Below are positions 1 to 13,600 of a stretch of DNA of 64,000 bases, piece after piece. The DNA lies in the NCBI GenBank assembly GCA_021234155.1, contig JAJEKV010000056.1, forward strand, positions 1,080,007-1,144,006, written 5' to 3'. The DNA is from Isoetes taiwanensis. Lineage: Eukaryota; Streptophyta; Lycopodiopsida; Isoetales; Isoetaceae. Within the stretch, counting starts at the first letter, position 1; every line of letters starts with the position of its first letter. The position numbers were made by a program, and so were the translations under genes. The notes beneath the pieces are model-generated. The model worked only from the letters and a program-made list of their open reading frames with translations. It made no database searches and was not told the origin of the DNA.

Positions 1-849
1 TTTTTCTAATATGGAAGTGACATGTATTTTGTCTAGGTTGGCCCAACAACATTTGGAGTCACAGGTCAATATAATCACCAGTTTTCTTCAAAGTCCACGG
101 GTCGGGTTATGGCAAAAATAGGAAGGGTAGTCACTAGCTAATTAGCCTAATAGAAATCATGGATGCCCATTTGGATTTGCATCATAATTTAAAAAATGAC
201 TGTAGGATGCATGCATTATGGTTTCCATATGCGTAAAATGATTGTAGGATGCATGCATTGTGATTTCCATATGCTCGTTCAGAATACTACAGAAACATTG
301 CAGTTTTTATAAGTTTACATTGCAGATGTGTTTGCATAAAAAACTGAGAGTCATATGGTGTCTCCTTTGTGCTTTAAACAACGAATGCTCAAGAGACGCT
401 TCGTGTGTGGAATTGAGTGCCAGCAAGTTATTTTGTAGCTGGTCTGCAGTGGAATGGTGCTGAAGTGGGAGAGGACGGATTTCGTGAGAAAGATCTGAAT
501 ATCCAAAGTGCTTGATAATCAGATGCCACTTGTTCTACTTTGTTAGTTAAATGTCACCTGAGTCGTAAACATATAAAGTGATGAACTTAAAGATCCTGGT
601 ACAAATGCAATGCCAAATCATTTCTTGTGTTTCATATGCACAAAGCCATGAGTGCAAGGCTAACAATGGCACGCTTTATGCACAAAGCCATGAGTGCAAG
701 TCTAACAATGGCTTGCTTTTGCACGCCTGTGTAATAACATTTTTACCAAAGAATGGCAGATATCCTGTATTTGATATTCTATTATAGTCATTTTCTGCCA
801 AGTAGCATTTACTAATGGATGCTTATCTTTCTGATGTATTATCAGCCCC
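1..849. other. Non-coding stretch with two short tandem duplications
   Basis: No gene is recognised here. Two small direct duplications are visible. A 42-bp unit at 193-234 is repeated at 235-276 and contains GTAGGATGCATGCATT. Another 42-bp unit at 635-676 is repeated at 677-718 and contains CACAAAGCCATGAGTGCAAG. A 16-bp phrase, TAGTGGATTGTGAGAT, occurs twice just downstream, near 856-890. They look like replication-slippage products rather than parts of a known element. Confidence 0.6.
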
Positions 850-1067
850 TGTCATAGTGGATTGTGAGATAACTTAGTGGATTGTGAGATTGGTGACAAA
901 TACGCTACATATGGGCAAACGAGTGATAAAAGTCCCAGAAGTTGTTAGTTTGTTAGCATAGAGACGTTAGAATTCATGTATAAGCATCTCGTCTTTCCAT
1001 AGAAATGAATCTCAATTCTTGCATCTTTCTCTTATTTTAGTTCTTCACGATCTTCATCATGGCATCA
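850..1067 (+). repeat. Putative LTR (3' boundary supported by adjacent PBS)
   Basis: The stretch begins TGTCATAG and ends GGCATCA, and a tRNA primer-binding site follows at once. It therefore has the TG...CA termini and position of a short (about 218 bp) plant LTR. Its left boundary is only inferred from the TG dinucleotide. No matching second LTR was found in the window, and the element's coding region is absent, so this is a relic. Confidence 0.4.
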
Positions 1068-1080
1068 TGGTATCAGAGCC
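1068..1080 (+). other. Primer-binding site for initiator tRNA-Met (LTR retroelement relic)
   Basis: TGGTATCAGAGCC is the classic plant LTR-retrotransposon primer-binding site, complementary to the 3' end of initiator methionine tRNA. It directly follows a CA-ended putative LTR. No gag or pol reading frame follows before the opposing site about 140 bp downstream. Confidence 0.55.
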
Positions 1081-1217
1081 TTCCTAGGATGATCAATGTG
1101 GATTGGCTCTTGGTTAGAATATCTTATTAGATGTCTTATTATTCTTTCTAGGTTCATCCAGGCTCTCGTTTTGTAGGGATTTTGGCCAGTGCTTGATCTA
1201 CCTCTACTGAAATCAAA

Positions 1218-1229
1218 GCTCTGATACCA
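1218..1229 (-). other. Second primer-binding site, opposite orientation
   Basis: GCTCTGATACCA is the exact reverse complement of TGGTATCAGAGC, so a second initiator-Met primer-binding site lies here on the minus strand. Its LTR would lie to the right, ending in GCATCACA next to the site when read on the minus strand. The two sites face each other with only about 137 bp between them. Confidence 0.5.
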
Positions 1230-4200
1230 TTGTGATGCCCTCTACAACTATATAATGCCTTGATTGTTTAAGCGGAGAGGATTTCCCTTCTCAGCAATAT
1301 ACCATTGCCAAAAAGGACAAAAGGGGTCATCTGTCTAACTTGGACTACTTGTGATGATCAAGTGTTCCAAAGAAGGGCATGAAGGTGTCATTGAATTGAT
1401 AGGATTGCCTCACCGGGATCGAGGAGGGGGATTGCCACGAGGTTTTGATCTTGGCAGCCGTGGTCGATCTACGCTTTTCATCGCGAGGATTGGATGATCG
1501 GAGGAAGGCTTCTGTGTTGCTGAAGGCGGGATTGCCTTGTTGGGTTTGTGACTGGTGAACTTGGGCCATTTGAAGTTTGCATTGTCATGGCAGGATTCAT
1601 AGGACGTGAAAGCAGGATTGCTCAAATTTGATATTGCGAGGGCAGGCTGCCATTCTTTTGTTGGTCGACAAGCTCTAGGCCATTTACGGGGTTGAAGGTC
1701 CTGTGTCTCAATCAGTTGCATTGTTGCGGTCAGCATTTGCGAAACAAATAGGTTGTGGCATTGTTGCTTGCAGGATTGCATGGTTGGGGCAGGATTGTAC
1801 CCATGAAATGTTGTTTTTCTGTGACCTGAAGGGCATGAGCGTGGGAGTATTGAGTAGTCCTTGCAATATGGAACATTCTGTTGTATTAATGAAAATGGAG
1901 ACTTCCTTCTGTTATCTTTTGTGTTCTACTTCCTGTAGTTTTATCTGTTTCTCAAACTTTTTAAACCATTATGTTCAATCTAAATAAACGATTACTATTT
2001 CATGGCAATAAACAGGCAAAGTCTCGTATAAATGGGACCAAGAAATAGATTCAGGGTAGATTAAGCCTACCAACCATTTCGAAGATCAAGTGTAGATAGA
2101 ATATATGTACTTGCATATATCTAACACGGGAACAAACAATAACGAAGGAAGAATTTTCTTAGCCTGAACCAAGAAAATGAAATCATATATTATATACATA
2201 GCTTCTTTACAATCTTTTATTGCAAGTGTAATGCCTTTACTACATATTGTGGACTCGGATCCACTCATATTTTATACGCATGGCCTATGGCCAATTTGGG
2301 GCCAATTTAGTCTCCATAGACGTTAAAAACTCTATCTCTCTAACTTATTGCAAAAGCATTGATGGACACAGAATATAGTTTGTGTATGTACTTATATTCA
2401 TGCTATTCAGCCTCTCTAGAAGGTTCAGCCTCTCTAGAAGGCTAATTGGAAGAAACACAATTGTTTGACTATTATACATGAGAAGTTCAACTTGCACACT
2501 TTGTTCACTGTCAAACATTGTGCATGTAGTTCTAATGCTGATGCTTTGCAAGTAGATCTTCCAAGAATACTAATACGAAACCAAATTCATATATCAAATT
2601 CATGGCCAACATGGAAGAGCACAAAATGGAGACGATTCTGATTTATAAGACGATGAAAACATATGTTTTTGGAGCAACAACATATGACTATATGATTACA
2701 ACCACATGGTAATTGCCCCGAGGATCATTTCGCCCAATAAGGGCTCCAGGCAAGCAGGCCCATGCACCGTCAAGTCTAAAGCCACGACTGCGCCGCCAAG
2801 TGTGGCGACATTGCCGGTGCCTTTTTTCGCGTAATGCCCGATTCAACGCAAACACAGGATGTAATAACCACAGAGTTCATATTACGAACAAAATGTCCGA
2901 GTCCAAGTTGACAATGAGCACCTTCTTGAGCTAAGAAAATGACAACCTGTGTTCATATCATTTACACAACTCCACACAAAACAAACAAGATCCAACACAA
3001 AAGAACGAAACAGAACCCATGAAAACACACTATCAGGCCACCAAAGGGCAATTCCTCGTGCACAGCACCTTGTTTATGAGAAAATTACATTTGAAGATAG
3101 CTTGAGCAGCAACTCGATTATGCCTGAATGTTCAAAATGGCAAAAAATTTCTACGAACCTCAGGTCACAAAAAAGGGAAAAAAATCTAAAGGCATATATA
3201 ATCTATAATCTTACATCTGATTGTAAGACATTACTCTGCCAAAGCAAATACAAGGAATGTAATGGTTTTCCTTCACTCCATAGATTTCTTTGAATGTAAT
3301 TAATTTACCATGTGTCGTAAATTTGATGCATGTTCTATCTACATTTAGTTTTTGTTGTACCTAATGACGTAAAAGCAATCTAGTTGCAATCCTACCCACA
3401 AAGCCAATCACATCATGACATGTGGCATGTTTCATCTCCAGGAATATAGCACAGAAATTTTACAGCGATGAACAACATCTTCTACCAGACATTCTTGGCT
3501 TTTACCTTGCATTCTCTGCATTTACCTTGTATTCTTGGAGTTTTACCTGCATTCTTGGCCCGCAGAATTGTAACTAGATTGCTTCCACGTTATAGTAATG
3601 TCAATTTACTTGACATTCCCGAGATCCACGGGGCTCCACGCTTCGGTTTGCCTTGTTTCCATCTCTCAGAATGTCAACTAAATAGACATTCCTTATACAT
3701 CGACGGCGAATCTTGCCCAGCGACAAATTCTTGTAGTTTTATTATGGTAAAAAGCGAAAAGCGCCATACATTGACATTATTATATACATCGGCAAAATCG
3801 CCCGCCGACAAATCTTGTAGTTTTATTATGGTAAAAGCGATAAGGTTTGCAAATTTTCTCTGAGTATGATTCGCAATGGTTTTGGCGAGAAAGGGGGTTT
3901 CTTTTGATTTGTGGATTGTGTCCATGGTCCCAAATTAGACATTTCTTATATGCATGTGTTTTTCTATATTTGATATGCGGCTTGGACGTGAAATCGCGCT
4001 TAAGCGATACATAGGCTCTTTAGGTTTTGTTTCGATTTCGGTTGCCGGAGATCTGCGAGGATGGCTCATTCACGGCGCGCGAGATTAGGGTGTAGACATG
4101 AAGCGAAGGATTAGGCGAGGATGCGGCTCGATGCATCATCTTCCTTCACATTCGACAACAAAGAGATTCGCAAGATACCGGGTTTATATTTTCGTGGATT

Positions 4201-4599
4201 TTCAAGGATTACTTCTGGTTTTCGTGGTTGGTTGTTTGGCGATGGGCCACAGTCTTCTTCGGCTGTTGCAGTGCTCTTTGTGCTATGCCACGATCTTCTT
4301 CGGCTGTTGCAGTGGTCTTATCTCTGTTTTATGAATGCAATGGTGTTCGTGCATTTTTTATGTGTATAGATTGAAGTATACCATATGTGTATGTACGTAT
4401 AATGGCCGTATAAACCAATACGTGGGTCTGATGGGGAAATTCCACAGCCATTCATTTGGCATATTCATGGAACTATGCTTGGATCCAATGGTGCAAAAAA
4501 AAACAGTACGTGTGAGGCAGAAAACCAAAACCCTTTGGATCATTTTGAGAGGCAACGTTTTATAAACAAACAAAAAATCAAAAAAAAAAAAAAAATACA
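1230..4599. other. Intergenic region without identifiable genes
   Basis: No reading frame here resembles a known protein. The first few hundred bases may be the LTR of the minus-strand retroelement relic. Short local duplications occur: a GACAAAT(T)CTTGTAGTTTTATTATGGTAAAA phrase appears near 3722 and again near 3807, and CTTCTTCGGCTGTTGCAGTG appears near 4253 and 4294. The last ~600 bp are the probable upstream region of the DDB1 gene. Confidence 0.5.
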
Positions 4600-4604
4600 A
4601 AAGA

Positions 4605-4620
4605 GGCGGGCCTAAACCCT
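4605..4620 (+). promoter_or_regulatory. Site II-like / telo-box promoter motif upstream of DDB1
   Basis: The sequence GGCGGGCCTAAACCCT lies 34-49 bp before the DDB1 start codon. It combines a GGGCC (site II-like) core with TAAACCCT, a telo-box-like motif. In plants these two motifs often occur together near transcription starts of housekeeping and proliferation-linked genes. Position and pairing fit a promoter-proximal or 5'UTR element. No TATA box could be assigned with confidence. Confidence 0.35.
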
Positions 4621-4653
4621 GAAGCGGAGTTCGTGTTCGAGAGACCGACCAAC

Positions 4654-7600
4654 ATGAGCATCTGGAACTATGTCGTTACTGCTCATAAACCAACTAATGT
4701 GACTCATTCCTGCGTTGGAAACTTTACCAGTCCCCACGAGCTCAATCTTATTATCGCGTATCCGTTTCTTGTCTTTATTATGCTTTTCTATGTTCATGTA
4801 TTCATGTGGCGCGTTTGTTTAGGTTTATTCATAGGAGCAAATAGCATGTTTTGCATTGTATCATTCGTCCTAGTATAGATTCGTAGAAATTTAGGGCTGA
4901 TTGACACTGTTCCTGGTAAGTATCAATTCGAGAATGTTGTTTCTTTAATAAGATCAGGAAATGTACACGGATTGAGATTCATCTACTTACGGCACAAGGT
5001 CTCCAGGTGAGCATTCTGCTATTGTTGCATCTGCAAGTTGAAGTTGTTGGTTCTGAACAATACATGATATATGTTATGTAATTTTATTGCTTTAGCACAA
5101 GGAGGCTTTGTGCACCCATTATATTCATTAAAAAAAAAAAAATGCGACAGACTCCAATCATTTCATTTCTGATGCCTTCACGTAACCTTTTGAATGTCTA
5201 CTGAATCCTGTCCTAGATTATTGAAATTCTCTTAGCTTACTTATGGTGGTATTTCTGGATGATCTGTAATCAATGCTTTAAATTTCTTGAAGGGGCAGCT
5301 TTTGCATACAGACAAATACAATGCGAGAATTTGGGCCTTTGCAGCTTGATCTGTATTATTCAGACATGAAAATAAGAGCCATGTCGGTCCAAATATATTT
5401 ACAAAATATTCACAAAGTACATCTTGCGCCTACAGTTTTTCAGATGAAAACCTACTACTTGTTGCTGACGCAACGTCCATGGTTTTGTGCTCGTAGAGGT
5501 GGTTAGAACGACAAATATTGGTATTTTGCCTGACACCCAAAGGAGCTGTAAATGATTATGTTTGGAAGTAAATATGTCATTCCAGAAGGGCCAGAGATTT
5601 TGGTACTGCCCATAGAAGCAAACCAGTTGAATAAGACAGTGTAGTCATGAAAAGGAGTGCAACTACCTTTTTGCTGGAAAGGTGAAAAGAAGCTATGAAA
5701 CAGTAAAGAAAGAGCATGAGACCAAAAAGTCCAATGCCATCATAACTAACTCTACTTTGCACGGTTATAGAGGAGTCTAGCTCAAGGAGGGCCCAGAAAA
5801 GAAATTGAGGTGTCTTGATCCCAAGGGAGTGACATTAGCACTTGCCAAAGGAATAGAATGCTCGTTGAGACACAAACGCACAAGCAATCACTTTGGCGAA
5901 AGAAGCAGCCTACCAAACACTGACATCAAAACTTATTTTAGACTGGCTAAGTAGCTTTTGAGCTTGTCCATGCAGATCTGTATTCTAGGATTTTTTTTGT
6001 TGTTGTTGAATTTAGTTATATTAGATGTTTATGCCCTCCTAGCAGGCTTAAAATTCTGTATGTATTAGTCTCATAAATCCTAGGGCCATCTAGTAGATGG
6101 TAATAAATCTTTTCTTCCTTCCCCATGGCATCTTAAAACTGGAAATGTGGCAATCTGTCCAATGTAAGTTCAAAGATCGATACAGTTTATTAGTCTTGGT
6201 TAACATCAATAGGAAGAATGAAAGGTTATTATCGCCTACTGGAGCTTTATAAGATCTATGAGGCTACTCAAGTCTAGCACAAAAGGTAGCAAAATGCAAC
6301 AAGGAAAAAAAGATAACAACTGTGTCCGTGCACATATTGGCACTTGATTGTCACGTGAATGGCTGTTGCTCCAGTTAGAAAAGATTTAAATTCTGGTTGC
6401 GATATTCATGCAGATATTAACATTCTGGAAAAGACGGTGGCACCTAGCACATTTCGTATGAAGAGTCTTCTTCCAACTAGAAAATTACGTTCATTTGTAG
6501 CCTGTCCACCATTTCTCATTGAAGTTTAAATAGATGTCTTTAGTAATATGCTTTCAAGCACCTTGGAGGCCAGCCCCTCCTTGCTGATCCAAATTTTTAC
6601 ATGTTCTCGGTCTCAGAGACTCTATGGATCTTTGTAGACATGAATGCATCCTTCTTTCTTTCCTTGCTTAGTAAAATGAAAAAAAGGTAGAGGGTAGAGT
6701 TATTGTATTGGAGGAGAACATTATTGATGCCGTTGATATTGAATATGAAACTTGAAGAAAGAAAGAAAGAAAGATTATATTAACATCTAGAAACCACTTG
6801 GTCTAGAGACCAATTATTAAAGCAATATACAGCTAGGGGGGGCAATTGCAGCCTCCTAGATGTGCTGCATAAAAATGAAAAACGAAAAACTGAAACCTTG
6901 AAATTAGGAAACTTTTGTCTTTTTCTAGCCACTGGCTCAAAGTATGAGGTGGTAGACTTGTGTTTTCTTCTAAAGGACTTTCCGTTGCTGACCGCTTTGT
7001 TCTTCTTAAAATTTTCATGGTTACCCTTCTTGGGATGGAATTCGATGGCCCAGGAAGAGGGCCTCACTTCCGTCTATTATTACTATCACCTTCAATGAGA
7101 AAGAGAGTGATCTGCCTTTGTGTAGGGTGTCCAGCTCTCCCTCCAGCCTGCTCCCTCAACAGATTTCTTCTATTTACAGTCATTTGGTGAAGGAATAGAG
7201 CTATACATTTTTGGTCCTTATATCTGATGAGTTTTGAAAGGGAGGTAGGTTCCTGAAACAGGCAATGGAACCTGCCCCGTATTTTATAATCCATTGGAGT
7301 GTTTCTCAGACTCAATTACATTCATGACAAAATTTGCAGATCTTTTTCAGATGCCTGACCTTAGGTCTACTCACATGGCCAGCCTCTATCTCAAGCTGAT
7401 GAGATGAGACTTTGAGTTGGCCAATAGCGTGCCTCACTTTTATGTTCTAGGTGAATATTCAAATACCCTGGATGAAATCATCTTTACTGATCTCAGGAAG
7501 TTATCTTTGTAAAATTGCATCTTGATGGCAAGCTCACTTGAGGTTCCCATGTCCTTGATATGTATGAGAACTCCAGACCATGTCGGATCAACTGATTCAT

Positions 7601-10600
7601 ATCATTTTGAAGTCTTTTTAGCTCTATATTTTACCTCATTATTGGCTGCAGCCGTGGGATATTGGAAAGGAGGCTTTCCCAAACGAAATCCCAAAGAGGC
7701 AGGCCACTGCACTGCCTTTTGCACACCAACACCCTTGGACTCCCTTTTCAGCCAAATTTTTTAAGCCTTGAGGCAATCCATGGAAGTCTGCATCGCCCTA
7801 CTGCGAGGACCCAAGCTGGTGTAATTTATGCAAAATGATGCGAACTGGAATGCTGCATCCAGTTGCCGAGGAGGGCCGAAAATTCTGCTGACATGATTGA
7901 TGCGGCACAGAGGCTTCGGGCCATAATCATTCTGGACAGAGAATAGATTAACAGCCTTGAGCCCATTTTTCTGTCATGTCCATTCCTCCCATATATAAAG
8001 CAGCTGGTCTAACTAAGAGACGGAAGAGATCTCGAGAGAAGATGGAAAAGGCTGTTGAAGGTATATGCAAGATAAGTAAGATTGTTTTAGAGCCATCAGA
8101 TCTAATTACCTTGTTTCCTTGGGACTGATGGAGCGTTTATGTTTCATGGCTGCTGATCGTTTTATCTTCTTAAACAGTGCCAAAGTCACCTCTTTAGGGT
8201 CAGGATACTTCCTCTTCTGTGATGACTCCATTATCATCTTATCATTGTTTGACTCGGATGAAAAGAAATCAGTTAATGGGGTTAGGCATAAATGATAAAT
8301 ATTGCTCCTAGCCTCAAGCCTCACAAAAGTAATTGTAACACAGTGTATGTTTGTCAAATCTGCTATTTCAATAAGGGAACTGCATGCCTCGCGATATCTG
8401 TTGTGTTAGTGTAGGTGGCTGAGTTTGTAACAACGTGCAGGAATCATTGAATGCTAGACATCTTTATTTTGCTCTTAACTTCTTTTTGGTTATTGAGGAG
8501 TATTTTCTTCTTGCAGCCACTTCTGGATGTTCCAATTTATGGACGAATTGCAACTCTTGAGTTGTTTAGACCACCTGTAATTATCATATCCTTAATTTAC
8601 AAATTTGCTCTTTTATCTTGCTAATAATATTGCACTAATTTAGTTAATATTTACTTCTGTACTCTTTCTGATGGCAGGGTGAACCTCAGGATGTTTTATT
8701 CATATCAACAGAGAGATACAAGTTTTGTGTCTTGCAATGGGATGCTGAAGCGTCAGAGCTTGTCACAAAGTAAGAAAGTTCAATTTTATTAGCATATTAT
8801 CCGATTGCGCACTAGTAGTAGTTGACACACTGTAGACACTGCTGTTATTATATCATCCTGTTAAAAATGAAATATGATATAGCCAAATTACTTTATCCTT
8901 CCTTCATTGGTTATTGGCGCTGGCGCTGGCGCCTATTTTCTAGGCGCTGACCTAAAACTGCCGAGATGACCTAATTCCGGATTTCAACTATCCGGATTGA
9001 TGGATACCCTTCGAACCCTTTTGGGTGCTCCAGATTTGGAACAGGCCAATTATAGCCCTTTTACTGGTCCAGAATTGACACTCGGCAGGGATTGGAACAC
9101 TTTGCAGAAACGGATGGAATTTTTGAGATGCATATTATTGAACTCTCCAAGAAGGCACGTAATTTTGATATGCTCCAGCAGACAGTAGCAAGCATGATTC
9201 CACGGATTGAGGCCTTGGAGAAGTCATGGAAACAAGAATTTAACCAGGCCAACCTGGATGAATTGGAAAACATTAAGTCTGAAATTGCAGTAATACGGAA
9301 GTTGCCTTTAAGTGAAGGATTGAAACAGATTGAATTGGGGCTCCACTCCCATTGGGAAGAAATTTCTAGATGGGTTGGCATTGCCAAAAAACCAGCAAAG
9401 GAGGAAATCAATGCCATATTAGAGGAGGAAAAGACAAAATCTTTGAAAGCACGCATTATCAGAGTCATTGGGCTTGAAATGACCATTAATTCCCTCGCTA
9501 TTGCAATTGAGTTTGCGAGCAACACTTTAGGCTTCTCAGATCATAAAATTGAATCTGCATGGCGTGTAAACAAAGGAAACCCAACAGGACAGCATTTAAT
9601 CATTAAGTTTTAAGACCTTGGAGGATAGGTTGAATGCTTTTAAGAATAGGAGCACTTGCAACCATTTCCAAGTTCTTCATAGATGAAGGCCTCACTCCAA
9701 TGCAGGTTGAGTGCACAAAGAGATGTTTGCAAGAGGACGCAGAGGCTTGGAAATATCCAACAAAATGGGCTGCATATAGAGATACCTGAGTCATCATTCA
9801 TGACAAGGTCCACAAATAAGAATTAAGGGTCTATGAGACCATCAAATCCCTGGTTTTGGCAGCATGGAACTGTAATGGGACACTAAGATCAGATCCAGGT
9901 GGTCTTATGGACCTTGTAAAGGATAGAGATATTGTCTTTTTGTCAGAAACGCATGAAACAACAGAAACTGGTCTTCCAGAAGTGTCGGATTACTCTTGGG
10001 ACTCCGCCTACCGAAGCAAGAAGAAAGGTAGTGGGATCAGGAAGGGTAGCAGTCCTTGACAAATCAGAATTATCTGGAATCATTTCCATAGTAAAAAGGA
10101 TGAAGCAGCAAGGTTTTTGTGGGTCAGGATAAGAACTTCTCCAGGAGATTACATATACACTGCTGCATGCTACTTCCCCCCCCCTCAAAATTTGATTATG
10201 CTGATGTGGATACCCAAGAAGGCGCTCTCTCCTTACATGGCTTTATTTTGATGATATCATTGAATTCTCTAAGCGAGGCAAAATTCTGCTCGTGGGTGAC
10301 TTTAATGCGAGGACAGCGGATGCCCAAGTTCAATTGATGGATTTTGAAAGTGATCCTGTCTTACTGCCATCCTTATCTCCTGTTGAAACCCATACCATGC
10401 GAAAGTCAGCTGATGGTAATGCGGAGATTACTAGATATGGGCACTTCCTTTTGGAATTTGGACAGATGCATAATCTTGTCATTTACAATGGGATGCAACA
10501 CTGGCCGGGTTCGTCCAACTATACCTGTAATCCTCAAAGCGGGCGGGCATAGTGTAGCGGATTATCTGATGGGGTCTCCAGCCTTGGCAAAAGAGATCGA

Positions 10601-13600
10601 GAAGTTTTCAGTTCCACCTCAACCACCCACTGGGGACCATTCTCCTCTCCTCTTTTGCCTCAAAATGTGTTTTGAGTTGGACAAAAGCTTGTCTCAGGAA
10701 CCACCCTACTTCCGCTTTTGAGTTTGACCACCGCTTGATCTCATCTATAACCTTGAGCTTGACACACGATTGAGGGACATCCATATCTTTCATAATGTGG
10801 AAGAAAAGGCCACGTTGCTCACATCTGCTATACACCAAGCCTGCATAAAGACTTTCCCACACAAGCTTTGTTCCTTCCAGAACGACGTGCACAGATGCCT
10901 CAAAACACTTGGTATGATGAAGAATGCAAAAAATCTTCACAAGCAGCTCAAGGAAGAGTTGGCAGCCTGCTCTTCTACAGCTATTGCGACTAGGAAATCA
11001 TACAAAAAGCTGATCCGCATGAAAAAAGAGCATATATAAAGCAGGTGAGGGAAGACATGCTTAACATGCTTTATAGTAATAAATCTGCAAAATTTTGGCA
11101 AAAGCTTCATGCTCGAAATCTGATTTGCCTCTTAAAGACCCAAAAGTGTGGACCAGTTATGCTCGAACGCCCTAGATGTGGGAAAAGCAGATTTGCTTGA
11201 CATTGATTGCAGCCCCAGCCCCAATCCTCCTCTCTTTTCTCTACTTCCCTTATCCGAAGCTATAAGCAAATTGAACACTGGAAAAGCAAAAGATTGTGAG
11301 GATTTGCAGGCTGAATTTTTGATCCATGGAATGGATACCCTTTGCGCCTATTGTGGCAGATTTATTCAATGAGATAATATGCTCAAGCTTTCCAAAAGCA
11401 TGGACCATTAATATCATCAAGCCAATTTTAAGGCGGAGACCCAATGAATCCAAACAACTACCGCCTTATAATGATTGGACATGTCATGGCAAGATTATAT
11501 GGATGTGCATTGGACTTGATTATCAGTGAATATGCGGAGATAAATCTCCTTAGAGCAAAGGGCCAGGCTGGTTTCAGGAGGAATTTCTCAACAATAGATC
11601 ATATCTTTACCTTCACGGTCAATCATTGAGGAAGCTAAAGCAAAGAAAACAAAAGTTTATTGTTGCTTTGTGGATTTCCATAAAGCTTTTTGATACGGTC
11701 CCTCGAAATCGCCTATTTCATAGACTTACTGAACTTGGATTGTCGCATCAAGTCATATGGGCGCTTTGATGCTCTATGAAAATGTTTTGGGAAGAATTAA
11801 AGTGCCCGGGGGCTGGTCGGATAACATAAGCAGCACAATTGGGGTTAAACAGGGCTGTCCCTTATCCCCTACACTCTTCGGTGTGTACATTGGACGAGCT
11901 GGAAAGCCGTAGCAGCACTTGAGGTGCCGGATCTGCTTTAGCTGATGAATGCATATCCATCCTTCTATATGGATGATGTGGTACTTATATCTTCTTCTCC
12001 TGAGGGCCTTCAGCATCATTTAATGGCACTTGAGAAATTTTGCGCTCAAAGAGAGCTTAAAGTGAACTTGGACAAAACAAAAGTGATGGTTTTCAACACA
12101 TCACATGCTTGCATGCATCGCAGCAGCTTTTTCATGAATCAACAAGTGGAAGTGGTCTCTCATTATACTTACTTAGGGTGCAATTTAAGGGTCCCGTCTT
12201 TAGCATGAAAGACGCAGCATATGACAGGCTCACAAAGGGATATGCCTCGCTTGCAATGCTAGAGAAGAAATGTTTCAAAGCAGATTTTCAGGATGTCCCA
12301 GCAAAGATTCATCTTTTCAATACCTTAGTTAGACCAGCTGCTCTATATGGAGCTTTGATGTGGGGAATGGATATGACAGCCAAAGAATGGGGTCATATAG
12401 AAAGACTGCAAATTTATTTTCTCTCCAAAATGATTATGAGCAAAGCATCTGTGCCACATTCAATCATATTGGCAGAATTTTCAGCCACTCCGCTTCAACT
12501 GGACGCAGCATTCCAGTTAGTCTCCTTTTTGCATAAAGTGCACCAACTCGGGTCCTCGCAGCAAGGCCAATGCAGGCTTCCATGGATTGCTCTCAAGAGC
12601 TCCAAAGATCTGGCTGAAAAGGGAGTGCAGGAATGTTGGTACGCAAAAGCATCGCAATGGGCTGCTTCCTTAGGATTTGGCTTGGGAAACCTGCCCCCCT
12701 TTCAACATAATGTAGCTGCAGCTAATACAGCGGTAAAACCTGGAGCAAAAAAGAGACTTGAAAAAGAGAAGAACCAGCTCATACGGCACGATCTGGAAAT
12801 TTTATACATATCAAGGACATGGTTAACCCCAAGTGATCTTCCTACCAAGATGCAATTTTACAAAGATCACTTCCTTGAGATCAATGAAGATGGTTTCATC
12901 GAGCGACCAGGATATTTGAATATTCACCTCGCACATAAGGTGAGACATGCTATCGGTCAGCTCAGGGTCTCATCTCATCAGCTCGAGATCGAAGCTGGTC
13001 GTGCTAGTAGACCGAAGGTGGAGCGCTCGAAAAGAATCTGCAGACTATGTCACTTGAATGTAATTGAGTCAGAGGAACATTTCATCTTCACATGTCCAGT
13101 CTATTATGAAATACGGGCAGATTCCATTGCCTATTTCGAACCTACCTCCCTCTCAAACTGATCGCCTATGAGGATCAGAAAAATGTATAGCTCTTTTTCT
13201 TCACCAAATGACGGTGCATAGAAGAAATCTATTAAAGGAGCAAGCTGGGGAAGAAGCGGGACATGAAAACGATCCCACGCAAAGACTGATCACTTTCTTT
13301 CTCATTGGAGGTGATAATGATAATAAACGGAAGGCAGGTTCTCTCCCGACCATCTCATCCAATCTCAAAAGGAGTAACCATGAAAGTGTTCGAGAAGAAG
13401 AAAGCGACGGTAAAGGATAAACATAAGCAGTCCTTCAAAAGAGAAAACAAGTCTGACATTACTTTATACTTTGAGCCCGTGGCCAAGAAGACAAAAGTTT
13501 CTTAATCTCATTGTTTTAGTTTTCTTTTTCCTTTTTTATGCAATATCTCTAGGTGGCTGCAAATGCGCCCCTAGCTGGACATGATTGATGTATATTTGGT

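Noticed and set aside
1410-1781. 123-codon minus-strand frame upstream of DDB1
   Set aside because: No motif, overlapped by another frame on the same strand, and located in the presumed LTR-relic area with GCAGGATTG-type repeats.
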